Shown here: piece by piece, positions 22,713 through 34,154 of the stretch
Layout: each line of letters starts with the position of its first letter
Position numbering within the stretch: position 1 is the stretch's first letter
DNA from: Coniella vitis
Lineage: Eukaryota > Ascomycota > Sordariomycetes > Diaporthales > Schizoparmaceae
Reading direction: 5' to 3'
NCBI GenBank assembly: GCA_011317545.1
Contig: WUJK01000004.1
Span: forward strand, 1,612,001 to 1,676,000
Length of the DNA stretch: 64,000 bases
The notes under the pieces: model-generated
What the model saw: only the letters and a program-made list of their open reading frames with translations
Databases searched by the model: none
Told to the model about the DNA's origin: nothing
Position numbers and translations under genes: made by a program

Positions 22713-23764
22713 ATGCTGCACACCTCGCTCAACTCCTCCAAACAGGAACAAAACAAAATCGCCTTCTGGTAGCAGAAACAAAGTTGCTTAATTGCTCCAT
22801 CCGGGGTCACAGTCACTTTGGACAAGCACATGTTACCGAGTAAAAGATATTATCGAATGTTTGTTGGGCCATTCCGCCATCTTTTCCAAGAGTTGGACAA
22901 CTGGGAGGCTCATTTTGAGATTTGGTATTTCTTTTTTTTTTTTTTTCAAATGGTGTACAAGGGGGTTTGCTTGTTTTCTATTTGAGGGGGCGAGTATTTT
23001 CCTTTCGGTACTGCACTCACTACCTTCACCTATGTTCCTTGTCGGATTTTATTTTTAAGTTGATGCGGCCGCTCAACTCTCATCATTCTGCTGTTGTCAA
23101 TAGCATTCGGTACTAGAATGCCTCGAGGCAGGACATTTGATGGGAGGGTCTAAAGTGTAGCGAGCATCATGGCCTTTGCATGGCCCGGTAGATAGCTGAA
23201 AATCAGTATGGATTTCACCATAAACATGTCTTTTACGATTGTGACGCGTGCAAGTGACAGATACATATGCGTAACCGGTGGTTTATGATCTGGATCTTGG
23301 GAAAGCATGGTTTCAAATGCAAATGGCATACATATGTGCGTGTAGGAACCAGCCTTTGGCCTTTTTTTTTTTTTTTTTGTGAAGCCTCCACCAAATGACA
23401 AGAGTAGGAATACAGTTTGTATCCAGCCATTGCGAACAATCTAGGCCAGAGATCCCGTTACCAAGAGATTGCGAGAAGAAAAAAAAACGCCCGTATGAAC
23501 TCTTGAAACCTGACACCTCTGCATATTTTTCAAAAACAGCCAGGCCTCCTCAATGGAAGAGGCAGCCAGGGCAGCACAGAAACCAAAAAAAAAAAAAAAA
23601 AAAAAGAAGAAGAAAAGCACAAGACCATCAACATCTCTCGCCTACCATAGAACCTTAAGAAGCCCCCCATGTGAATCCAATCACATAGTCTTTCCATTGT
23701 GTCGTACAGAGAAACTCTTGATGTGGCGCAATACCGTGACTTATTGCATGCCCTTTCCTAGGTT
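22713..23764. other. Convergent intergenic region with A/T homopolymer runs
   Basis: 3' UTRs of the RRM gene and of the Ser/Thr-rich gene. It has T-runs at about 22932-22946 and 23362-23378 and a 21-nt A-run at 23585-23605. The short ORFs here are created by these runs. Confidence 0.6.
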
Positions 23765-26608
23765 TCAATCGTTCTCCTCGGCGTCGAGATGGCTCGCAAC
23801 ATGGTGCGTCTCAACCACCACAGCCGTGAGTGTTCCTGTGTCCAATTAGCCGATAGGATCCTCTGCATGAAGCCTTTGATTCCCCTTCACACATCTTTCT
23901 TTTTCCCTGTATATGACCACCGAGGGTGGAGGGGGGGGGGAATAAACACTTACTACTCGGTCCTTCGAGAACCCACGTTGTAGACGACGAAGGCGCCGTT
24001 GCTGTTCCGCCTCCTGCTTCCGTCGTCGTTGGTGGAATCGATGTCGAACGTATCAAAGTGTCTGAACTTGTCTTGTGGGGCCGCGTTAACCACCGATATG
24101 TGCCCACAGAACCCGACAACGTTTCGTCTTGAGGTGAGGAGGAAGACTCATGTTTTGTTGTCTTTGTTCTTGTTGTCGTCGTTGTCGTTGTCGTTGTTGC
24201 TAATGATGACGAGGAGGAGGAGGAGGAGGAGGTTAGATCGTGAGATTCCGTACGTGTCGTTGTACGTGTCGCCACTTTGGTGGATACAGATACAGATGTC
24301 GATGTAAAAGTCACCCGTGCCGTCTCCTCGCACGTTTCAGTGGTATGATCCGTAAATACAGAGACCTCCACGAGGGACCAGGTCTCGGTGGTATGGGAGG
24401 TGAGGAGGGCTGTGCTTGTGGTCTCTGCTGGTGGCGGCGGTAGTGGTGGTGGTGGTGGTGTTATTGCTGTCGTTGAAGGAATAGAAGAAGAAGAAGAAGA
24501 AGGGGAAGAGAATGGAGGCTCAAGGACGGTTTCTACCGAAGTGAGGGTGAGGCTGTTCCACGGCCATGACGGCGCGCTTGAGAGGGATATGGTGGTTGTG
24601 AGAGTTGAGAGAATAGGAGGAATGAATGGTGTGACTGTCGTCAAAGCAGCAGACCCTAGAAAGCTTGAAGGTGTGCCTAGCGACAGTCCTGGAGCCATCG
24701 ATGAAACAGTGGGAGCAACAATTGTACTCAAGCCGGGAAATATGGTAATGACCAGCGAGGAGCTGCCCGTCAAGACCGTTGTTTCCGTTTGAGGCGGGCT
24801 AGTGGATGTCGTGGTGTTGCCGAGTGGGGATGGTACTGCGCTCAATAAAGAGGACGATAGAGAGCTGTTGCTACTGGTGCCGCTCGTACTCAAGACAAAC
24901 GTGGTAGCTGTCAACAGAAAGCCCGTGGCAGACAAGCCTCCACCTGCTCCAGCGCGCGAGGCGTTTGCCCAGGGATAGAGCGGCGAGGACGTCAGCCCCA
25001 GTGTGGACGAATACGCAGTGCTGAGAACAGGTACTGTGGCAATACTTGCCGTCACAAGCGTGATTGGGCCTGTCGTCAAGGAGCCAGCAGGAGCAGGAAT
25101 GGATGTCGAGTTGAGCAGAGGGAATGGAGCCGCTGATGCTGGTGTTGGGCTCTCAGGACCCCCACTAGCCCATGGAGTGATGGAACCAGACCATGGAGCG
25201 TGTGTGCCTGGTATTGTTGTCACCGCCACCGTGCCCACGGGACCGGCAGTGGAGTTGGTCAGGGGAAAGGGCGGAGGTGAGACGGGCGAGAGCGTCTTGG
25301 GCGGGTTGGCATCACCTCCCGTGAGTGCAGCAAGAGATCTTGAACTGCGGGATGTAAATGGCAGAAAGGTGCGAGAGGAAGTGCCACTCGAAACTCTGGT
25401 GCTAAGGATTATCCCAAAACTGCGAGAGAACGACGTCGAATTTCGAGAGGGGGCCGCGCCGGTTGGCAAAGTCGAGAAAGGGATAGAATATCCTCCACTC
25501 CCTGCTGCGACAGTCCCTAGTCCCCCTGTTGAAGGAGCCGGTGCTGTAGAGTTGGAGACTGGATACGGAGGAGAGGAAGGATTGCCATGCTCATTACTAG
25601 ACGAGGCACTAGGAGAGACAGGGCCGGTTGATAATGGGAAAGGCCACACGGTGATGCCTGGCATGCTGCTTGTCACAGAAGAAGCAGAGCTATTGAGCGT
25701 GAGTGAGCCTGACGACACCGGAAAGCTGACAGAGATAGAATTGAGTGTGGATATAAAAGGAGTGCTGGTGACATTGGCCGCGCTTGAGAAAAGAGGGGAT
25801 GTGCCATTGGATGCCGAAGTGGCGGCAGTATGGCTGGAAAACGAATTGTGAAGGCTGAAATTCGTAGATATGCTCTCGAGTGGAATAGTAATAGTGCCTA
25901 TACTGGACGGAAGCCGAGAGCTGGTCAGTGCTGGACTGGTTGTGGAGTCTGGTATTGCGATATTACTTGATGAGTTTGTTGTCCCAGGACCTGAAGATAT
26001 CGCAGGTGCTGCTGTCTGCCCAGAGCTTTGACTGGTTGAGGATTCTTTGGACGGCGAGGCTGTAGTTTGGCCATAGCTACTCGAGGAAGATACGATATCA
26101 CTGCTATGCAAGACGCTGGATGTACTGGGACCGCCCGAGGTCGAGGACGAAGTTGAGCCTGAACTGCCAACGTTACTGCTCAAGCGACTGGATGAGGACG
26201 ACAGTGGCAGAGGACTAAGAAGTGTTGCGGTTGACTCTGACGCGAGCGTACTCGTCAGCGAGAAGTGGACTAAGGCATCTTTGTAAATATCAATACGATA
26301 CTCAGCGAGTCTGGTGAGAAAAACCCACAAGTAGTTGTGACATGGGTAAAGAACGTCGTGTGATGATGGTTGTGATGGTGATGTCCATATGGATAATGGG
26401 GTTCCTCATTGCCCGGCGGCATTCCATCGAAGGTCGTATCAACCGATACTGTTTGACGCTCATAATCTTCCAGAATAGATGCCACTGCAAGGGACGATCC
26501 GAGACGTCCTTCTGCCCCTGGCACCTCGTCATTTTGCGCATAGACCCGGAGGAGAAAACAACAGCAAGACAGGGCAACGTTCAGACGGTTATGTATATCT
26601 GCGAGCAT
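23765..26608 (-). CDS. Large Ser/Thr-rich secreted or cell-wall protein
   Basis: Three exons: 26608-26329, 26269-23954 and 23835-23765 (888 aa). The start at 26608 gives a signal peptide (NRLNVALSCCCFLLRVYAQ, cleavage likely after AQ); an upstream in-frame ATG at 26647 would bury it. A His-rich patch (HHHHNHHH) follows, then about 750 residues dominated by Ser, Thr, Pro, Gly and Ala, as in heavily O-mannosylated mucin-like proteins. A proline run (ITPPPPPLPPPP) lies near residue 650. Without the last intron (donor GTAAGT, 118 bp) the ORF would end in an unrelated Lys/Cys tail; with it the end is VVVETHHVASHLDAEEND. No hydrophobic C-terminal GPI signal or transmembrane segment is visible, so it may be secreted. 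No family recognised. Long antisense ORFs (25003-25851) are codon shadows. Confidence 0.75.
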
Positions 26609-27624
26609 TGTCAAGAAATGCAATGCTGCAGCATTCCCGATTTGCAAGAGACTGATTGATCAGAGATCTATAAGGATGGTCAAGTGCCGTGATGGGTAGA
26701 CATTCAAAGTCTCTAAGCTCTAGAGAATAATGATCGTGAAAAAGTGGGAGAGCGGTTGCGATACGCTTGAAAGAGGAGTCAACCTTGGACCGATTATTTC
26801 GAGACATTGTAAAAGAAAGATATGGTCGAGTCTGATCGAATCTACCACCATGGCGATCCACATACAGCCCAGGCACTGTAAAGTCTAGGAGGATGTACCT
26901 TGACCGTTCGGTTACCCTCTTTTGGCTGTTTGGGGCTTCACATCTCGCCTCATAGTCGGGACCAACGTTCCACTGTGTATGGTGGTATTTGGCGAACAAA
27001 ACGCCCCTTGACTGATAAAACACTCGAGGCGAAGGAAACTTCAAGATAGCAGGACTAGGCAAAAATCACCGGCTAATCTCGCCATTGGCACAGTTCTCTC
27101 TTCCGTGCCTATTCTTTGGGTAGGTCAGTGTCCTGTGAATTGTATTGGCCGCTGAAATCAGTTGATCACCTTCGCAGGACCCTAAGCATCTCTTGGTCAT
27201 CGAGCTTTGCTTTATGCTTGGAAATTGACTGAGCTTCTCATCATCTGCTTGCTCAAGCAAAGACAACGAAGTTTCTGGTACTTAGTACGATGTCAGAAAT
27301 GATACACAAGAGTAAGAAACGAGATTGAAATATCTTCTACCTAGAACATCTCGGTATCGGACTGCTTGGAACACGCAATGCCGTCCGGCGACTTGACAGC
27401 CGAGATGTAGCATCTCGCAATACATTTGAAATAACAATCTAGTGGATGATCCCATGACCTGGTTCCCATCTCGGATATTACAATGTTGTACCGTCTTTCA
27501 CTCTGCGATTAGAATCGAATCCTCCGCTGTCACACTGTTTCTTGGCCTATCGGCTATGCCACCGCGATCATTGTCCACCTCTCGGTTGCTCAACCATGAT
27601 ACAAAACGGGAGATTGCACAGTTT
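26609..27624. other. Intergenic region upstream of the Ser/Thr-rich gene
   Basis: Spacer between two minus-strand genes. A 157-codon minus ORF (27062-26589) overlaps the start of the Ser/Thr-rich gene in another frame but shows no motif, so it is not called. Confidence 0.4.
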
Positions 27625-29013
27625 TTACTCCTTCTCGGCCTGCTCAGCAACTTCTCGAAGTCCTGGTGCGGTTGTCTCCAACATTGCCGTGTTCTTGGCT
27701 TCGATGTCTGCAGCCCACAGGGCAGCTCCAACTGGGAAAGTGTTAGTCCATCTCGATCCCAAAGCTCACATGTGACGCACTCACCTGTGTTTGTGAAAGA
27801 AAAGAAGATTCCCGCGAAAGGGATCATTTCTAAGAGGGTCGCAACAGTGCCAAATCTGGAAGGTGACGTTAATTTTAACAAAAAGACACGCGAGAAATCG
27901 AGCGGAAAACATGATCGTGTTCGGGAACGATCTGAGGACAGCACTTACGCCGTGTAAGGACCGACATGCTGCTGTAGCCAGTCTTCCTTTTGCGAGCGGG
28001 ACCAGTTCTTGAGTTGAAAGTACTACCCCGCGGTGGTTAGTGAACGTACACCGAAAACAAACAGGGTCTGGGGTGCGTCCATACTCGATCGTGTACAGTC
28101 TTTCCTCGTGTCCGACCTAGATGCAAGTCAGTACCAGGCTCAATGAATCAAGTCTACTGGAGTCCGCGTACCTTGCAAGCCTACAAAGACTGCCGTTCCA
28201 ACAACAGGAATAAAGTTGAAGGGTAGGTACATCAAATACCGAATGATGGCCGAGGGACTGAAGCGCTCAAAGGGGCTCTTGAGAATCTTGCCGAGCTTGG
28301 CCATGGGGTCGCTCCCCGACTTGAGCTCTCTGCCGTTCTTGACAAGGTTGGTAGCATTTCTTGCTACCAGGGTACCGTCGAATGTGTCGAGCAAGGCATC
28401 TTGCAATACCCAGGTCCTGGAAATCGAAGAGACGATGGTGGAGCTCTCGTTGAGGACGAGAAGCACGGTCGACAGGACTGCAATAGGGCCATCGACGAAA
28501 ACCATAATGGCTAGTTGGGGTAGATAGGTAAAGGCAAACATGCCTGCCAAAACTCCGGCACTCAAAGTCAACATGGGGGCGAGCTTGTTCCAGAATGGCT
28601 TCCAAAGGGAACGGTGGCTGAAGAAGTAAACAATACCCTGGACGCACGTTAGCATACACCATAAACGAAAGAAATTCTCGGAAGTCGCTCGCCTTGATGG
28701 GGTACCTAAGGTGAGCGAGAGGAAGTCAGCCAGGAGTCATAATGCCAAAAGCTCCGTGAACGCATTGTTTCGAGCTTTTGCTGCGAATACACGACAGCGC
28801 TAGGCTGTCCGCTGATGGGCCCAAACATAAACATACATGTATGAACCACTCCTTGCCGCATCGTTGACGAGAATTCTGGCCTTGCTGAAATCCTCCTTGC
28901 TGAAGCGAGAAGTCAGCGTAACAAGTCGACTTGGAAGGATGGTTGTGGCTTTCTTACGCGACCTCGGCGGCCTTAGTCCCAACTGAATCAACGACACCTC
29001 GACGTTGCGACAT
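27625..29013 (-). CDS. Rrt8/EI24-like multi-pass membrane protein
   Basis: Eight exons: 29013-28958, 28899-28837, 28705-28693, 28637-28172, 28116-28085, 28022-27949, 27855-27785 and 27731-27625 (293 aa, in frame). It belongs to the fungal family of yeast Rrt8 (outer spore wall/lipid-droplet proteins, EI24-like). Landmarks: SGSYMYPIKGIVYFFSHRSLW, a first hydrophobic pair (VLAGMFAFTYLPQLAIMVF), NLVKNGRELKSGSDPMAKLG, MYLPFNFIPVVGTAVF, RGKTVHDRYFQLKNWSR and the C-terminal FGTVATLLEMIPFAGIFFSF followed by ALWAADIE. Four to five membrane segments are likely. Exon 3 is just 13 nt, and the 55-bp intron after it starts with GC (AAG|GCGAGC) rather than GT, the only reading that restores the family sequence YPIKGI. 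Role in this organism is unknown. Confidence 0.85.
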
Positions 29014-31786
29014 TCTGCTGTGATTGATTGATTGACGCTTCTTGTTTAATCCGTATGGATAGGTCGTGGGAAAGGTCAAATCTCCAGCCCGTCAGCGAAG
29101 GGATGGGGCAAGTAGTTTGTTGTGTTGTTAATGTTCGAAGGTGAGGTTGGAATTTCCAAAAGGCTTCTTGACCTAAATCCTGGTTGGGGGGTTTCGACAG
29201 TCGCTCAGACTGACGTCTCGATGAGGGCAGTTGCCAGTCATTACGGTCGAATCATCGTGGGAAATAATAAACTGACTGCCATGTGAATCATTGGCAATGT
29301 CGTCATCGGTGATGCTTGTGGGCGGCTGGCTGCCCTTGCCAGGTTCGGGGCAGGACTGCACTAAACGATGCTAGGCTGTTCTTGACAGTTACTGGATTAC
29401 CCACTGAAACACCTGCCAGAGCGGGGTTCTTAGCGATGCCAGGCCTCCAGGCCTCCCTACACTGGTTCTAATGGGACAGCCTGGGCTGCAAACAATCAAT
29501 AGATTCCACGGGCTTGAATTGCGAACAGAACACCTTGTCATCCTCGATAGTAGGAAAAGACAGGCTCAGCAAGGTGGAGTTTAGGAAGCACAAATAGTCA
29601 CAAAACAAAGAGAGTGCTCATACGGCAAGTTGTTGCCTATCATCAGCATAGACAATTCGAAGCGTGCCACTATCTACAAAATTGGTGGATTTAATGGAAT
29701 GTGTAAAGATGGAGTGCTGCACATGGACTAGTAGTTTCCTGATGGGAAACAGCTGGTATTCTTACATCCAGATGTGCCAAAAGACGCATTTGGTTGTCAA
29801 TACTTTGTACAGCCACTGACCTTATTAATCAGCCGTGGTTGGACTATTTTCTCTAGGAAAGAAGTCACCAGAATGATCCGCAATCAGCTTTGAATCATAG
29901 TAAACTTAGATTTTGCCATACGGGATCCTACAGCAATATGGCATTCGTTTCTTCTCGTACATAAATACGCATTTGGAATTCGATCCTACCAGTCAAACAA
30001 TTGTTGCAGATCATGGATCAACCACACCAAAACCTATGTCAGAACCCATGGCGCCAACCCAGCCACATCCCCAGAATACAGTCAATGCAAGCACCCCTGA
30101 ATCACGTTCTGCTTCAAGTGTGGCTTATTGTTGCCACTATAGCAGGTAATCGAGTGCTGGGTGTGAGGACCCATTTGCCTTGGCACCTACGGTCCTGGCG
30201 AGAGGGTTTGGTACCATCTTCTGAAGTCTCCATGGCCTCATTGACAAGACCAATCACGAATCTCAGACAAAGAGACCAGCGATACTTGTAGTAAAAATGT
30301 GAAACTCCCACCAAAATAGTCAAGTGCCCGTGTTGGTTTCCTCGCTGGCGTTATGTGCAGGACGAGGCTTAGCAACAACGGATGCAAAACGACCCTGGGC
30401 ACGCTACTATGCAGTGGCCAGTACCACCTCGTAATTCTTCCCACTTGTCAGGTAACCAAGCTCGCTAGCCGTCCGTTGTCAACTAGAGACTCCACGATGC
30501 TTGCCCCGCACCGCAGTAGTTTGCCTGCAATCCAGCCAGACATCTGACTATCACAAGTTAGCAAGCATCCACATAGGAGCGAGTCGGTCTTGTGTTTGGG
30601 CGTCAGCCGCTCAAGGCATCTCCTCCTATGCAGATGCGGTGAGCTCGGCTGTACTTAGTAGGCCTCAGGCAAGCAATTGTTGTCAACCAGTGCAGAATTT
30701 GGCAATTGGACTGAGCCAATCATGGACGTGAATTGGCCGATTCGATTTGGTAATCAGCGAATCCCGCGGCTAAGAACATTCTAGGCCAAAAGCGGCAGAG
30801 GGCATCTCGATTTGTTTGCAACATTGGGCCCCACTGGTTGACCCATGCTAAAAGTACAACACATTGGATCACAAGTGGTGATGACTGGGACTGTTGGAAA
30901 GTCGAGTACGAAGATAGGGCTGCTCAGCTGGACGAAAATCCCCACCAGCATTCGTCATCTTGCCCCGCACCATCAGACGACCGACGGCTGTTGTATGTTT
31001 GTTTGGTTTGCCAAGCTTGCTCGTGTTGACTTTTGACATCGCGGTCAACAGGCAACGAGGCCCTGGAGCTGCCCAGCTTTCAATTGACGGACGCAAACCA
31101 ACAAAGCACAAATGCTGTGAAACTACTAGGCACCCTGCCCAAACGCAATGGCGGGCTTCCTTGGCCGGAGAGGGCTGCTAGCGCAGCCATCTGTCTGGGA
31201 ACGCGGAGGCTGTGCGTTGGCGTGGTCTGTGGTCTGTCTGTCGTGACTGAAACCCCAGCCTCGCTGTTGCATGCGCAGAGCGAGGATACTGTGTAGTGCG
31301 CACATACGCCTCTAGAGGTGCAGATGACGTGTCGTCATTTGCCAGGCACGGTTCCCTTGTGGCTCCTTTGCTCCTGCCTGTTGCCATCCTGCACCGGGAC
31401 GCGTACTAGTAGTACATAGTAGTATAGACGTGGTACGGTACCATGCACCCGCCCAGACTGGGCAGGTTGCCAGGGCCGGCCGGCGCCTGGCCAGGGTGCC
31501 AGACAAGGATATGTACCATGCCAACTCGTGATATGCCGCGTCCCGAGAAGTACAATGCTGTGTAGTAGTGTCTAGAATGGCTGGGGTTGGGGCTGCCTGG
31601 CTGATTGCTACAAGTACAAAAGCTTTGGGAAAGAACCACCCACTCGCCGGCGATCCTATCTTCTTCTTTTTGCCGTTCAGTTTGAAGCTTGCCGTCTCGC
31701 CCATCTATTATTCCTGACCACAGACTCAATCGGCCTCCACTGCCATTCCTTCTTCAACACTACGTCGTCCAACCAGCTCAGTCAAA
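29014..31786. other. 2.8-kb intergenic region
   Basis: Divergent spacer between the Rrt8-like gene and the small GPI-type gene. No supportable ORF or RNA gene. It includes one copy of TACATAGTA at 31413-31421. Confidence 0.45.
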
Positions 31787-32438
31787 ATGCAGGTCAAGAC
31801 CCTTCTAGTCGCGCTCGCTGCCGCCTCTGTACGTTTGACCCTCTTACTCACGCCCAGCGAGTTACTCGTGTGTGGTGTGTAATAAAGTGTATCCTGCAAC
31901 GGCCAATTGGCTAATTAAGCATCCTAATTAGGCCCACGCGCAAACGCAGAGTGGCTACACCTCGGCAGTCCAGGCCTACCAGTCTGCTGTTGCCAGTCTC
32001 AACGACCAGCTCGTCTCTGCCGAAGCCTCGCTCACTGCTACCGGTACTGTCCTCAACGCCGAGTACTCGAGCCTCCAGGCTAGCCTTACCGCCGCTCAGG
32101 CCAGCCTGCTGTCCTCCTTCAACGCTGCTTGGGGCACTGTTGCTTCTACGACTAGCGATTCGGACTCTGCCACGGCCACGGGATCCTCCTCTGTTGCGTC
32201 AGGATCAGGCTCTGCTTCCACCACAGTGACATCGACTGCTACCGTGGCTTCCACAACTACCACCGCATCGGCTTCTTCAGGCTCGGCAGCATCGAGCTCT
32301 GCCTCTGCTTCTTCGGCATCAGCCGCCTCTAGCTCTGCCTCTGCCTCCAGCAGCTCGAGCTCGAGCTCGTCTGGCGCTGCTGCTTCCGCTGCCCCGGCTC
32401 TGTTGGCTGGCCTGGGCCTGTTGGCTGCTGCTTTGTAA
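31787..32438 (+). CDS. Small Ser/Ala-rich protein, probably GPI-anchored
   Basis: Two exons: 31787-31828 and 31932-32438 (182 aa), intron 103 bp with donor GTACGT. The signal peptide is MQVKTLLVALAAASAHAQ, with the intron falling inside it. Residues 20-75 form a helical Ala/Ser/Leu-rich segment (SLNDQLVSAEASLTATG, then AEYSSLQASLTAAQASL) that could be a coiled coil. Residues 80-160 are almost pure Ser/Ala/Thr. The C-terminus is a small-residue site followed by a hydrophobic tail (APALLAGLGLLAAAL), as expected for a GPI attachment signal. No cysteines and no catalytic motif. Likely a cell-wall or surface protein; function unknown. Confidence 0.85.
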
Positions 32439-34154
32439 AGAGATGTTGTTGTTTGATACCCAGCCACAGAGCGAGGAGTTTTATTTATGAGTTTGGATTT
32501 TTGATCATTATGGGAAATGATGGGCTATACAAGTAATTGTAATGAGGGTGATGTATTCACAATAACATGAATCTAATGCATCAAACACCATGGAAAATTG
32601 ATGACGTACTTCATTTATCGGTCTGGCCATTATCTCGCTTGGTAAATTGGTGCACTAAATTACGACAAATGGTAGAAGACCTACTGCTTTAAGACGACAG
32701 CGCCAATATACGAGAAACTTCCATAATGCTATTCCTGTCTTGGCTCCGTTTTGTGCCATTTGTTCTGCTTAGCCTAAGAGTCATCCCCAGGACTGGCATA
32801 GATTCAAGCTTGAACTATGTACTAGATAGTAGCAGGCCTCCTAGTGGTAGGGTCTGGTGTACTGGAAAGGATGGAGCACTCCGTACGTTCATGCATGCCG
32901 TCAGCAATAGATAAAGGATTACTACAAATAGATACGCTTCAAAGCTCCCACAAACGCATGCTGGCCGATTACGTTCAGGTGGACGGAAACGGGCAGTGAC
33001 TTCATCTGAAGGGAAACATGTGATATGAACAAGGAGATGCGCAACAGGTTCCTCGAACGAGACTGCGAACCGATGCCGTAAGTGCCATTTATGGACATCT
33101 ACATGTGCTAAAGTTCGGTCGGCAGTGGGAACACTCCCCAGTTTTGGCTAACTTGCTTCATGTATGTATTTGCAAAGACAGACCTCACGTATCATGAGCC
33201 GCACTGTTTGCTTTTTGTTTTTTGTTGTGGTGGTGGTGGTACAAGGTCGAGGCATCTTTCACTTCTAAGGACCCTTGACTACATAGTGCTCTGGGAGAAA
33301 CCAGTGCCAGCCCGTAGTATGGACTAACTTCGAAGATTGGGCGCGCCTGGTCTCCAAAGTATTTGTTTTCCTTGGGGCCATATAATTTCATCCACTCATT
33401 CCCCGCGGTTCGGGCCGGTGTTTTGTTAGTACCCAAAGTCCACCAACCAGTTACGGGACGATGCAGCTGGAGCACGTACTATGGGCGATGACTAAGCAGG
33501 TTGACCTCGCCCCATCGGTTGCGCCCTCAAATCGTGACCTCTTTTCTTTCCTTTCACTGCTTACATTAATTTTTATCTTCCATCGGTACATTCGAGACGT
33601 CGATGCGTCATCTCCTGTTCGCCGCTGGGGTAGGCCGTGGCTCGTCTGGAATGTTACGTTGTACTTACGAAGGCACAAGGTTGGAGTGGAATGAATGGTG
33701 AAGAAAGCGACCACAAGATCAACGAAAACAGAAACAGGTCAACAAACATGAGATAGCTCTTGCACGCAGCAGAGGAAGGCATCGCACGAATTTGATAAAA
33801 GAATCTTCCCGTGGATTACTATCTCCTCTGTAGCGAAACATACAGCTATGTGTTGGACCGGAAATCGTACAAGAATCGAGAAAAAGGTAGAAAGAAAAAG
33901 AAAGAAAAATACCAGAAAACAGAAACGCCGTCGTCCATACCCTACTCAACCAGGTGCCAGTGTCTCCATGTATCTATATGTGATGTCGGTTCCGCAATTA
34001 TTTCCTTTTCACACCATCCTTTTCCGTCAGTCTCTCCGTTCTCCATATAGACCGTAGCGATTCTGTAGCCGAGTGCTTTCCGCTCCTCCCCCCCGGGGGG
34101 GGGGGAAAGAGAGGAAATGGAAAAGACTTTTCTAGAAGATCATCTCTCGGCTTT
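32439..34154. other. 1.7-kb convergent intergenic region
   Basis: No gene supported. A C7-G11 homopolymer palindrome lies at 34088-34105, just beyond the 3' end of the PAN-like gene, and a GTG repeat at about 33222-33241. Confidence 0.45.
34088..34105. repeat. C7-G11 homopolymer palindrome
   Basis: Seven C immediately followed by eleven G, 50 bp beyond the stop of the PAN-like gene. Could form a hairpin or G-rich structure; such runs are also prone to sequencing error. Confidence 0.7.

Noticed and set aside
25003..25851. 282-codon plus-strand ORF
   Set aside because: Fully antisense to the Ser/Thr-rich gene; biased codons of that gene keep the opposite strand open. No motif of its own.
26589..27062. 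157-codon minus ORF upstream of the Ser/Thr-rich gene
   Set aside because: Overlaps the start exon in another frame, has no signal peptide or domain, and no matching splice context.
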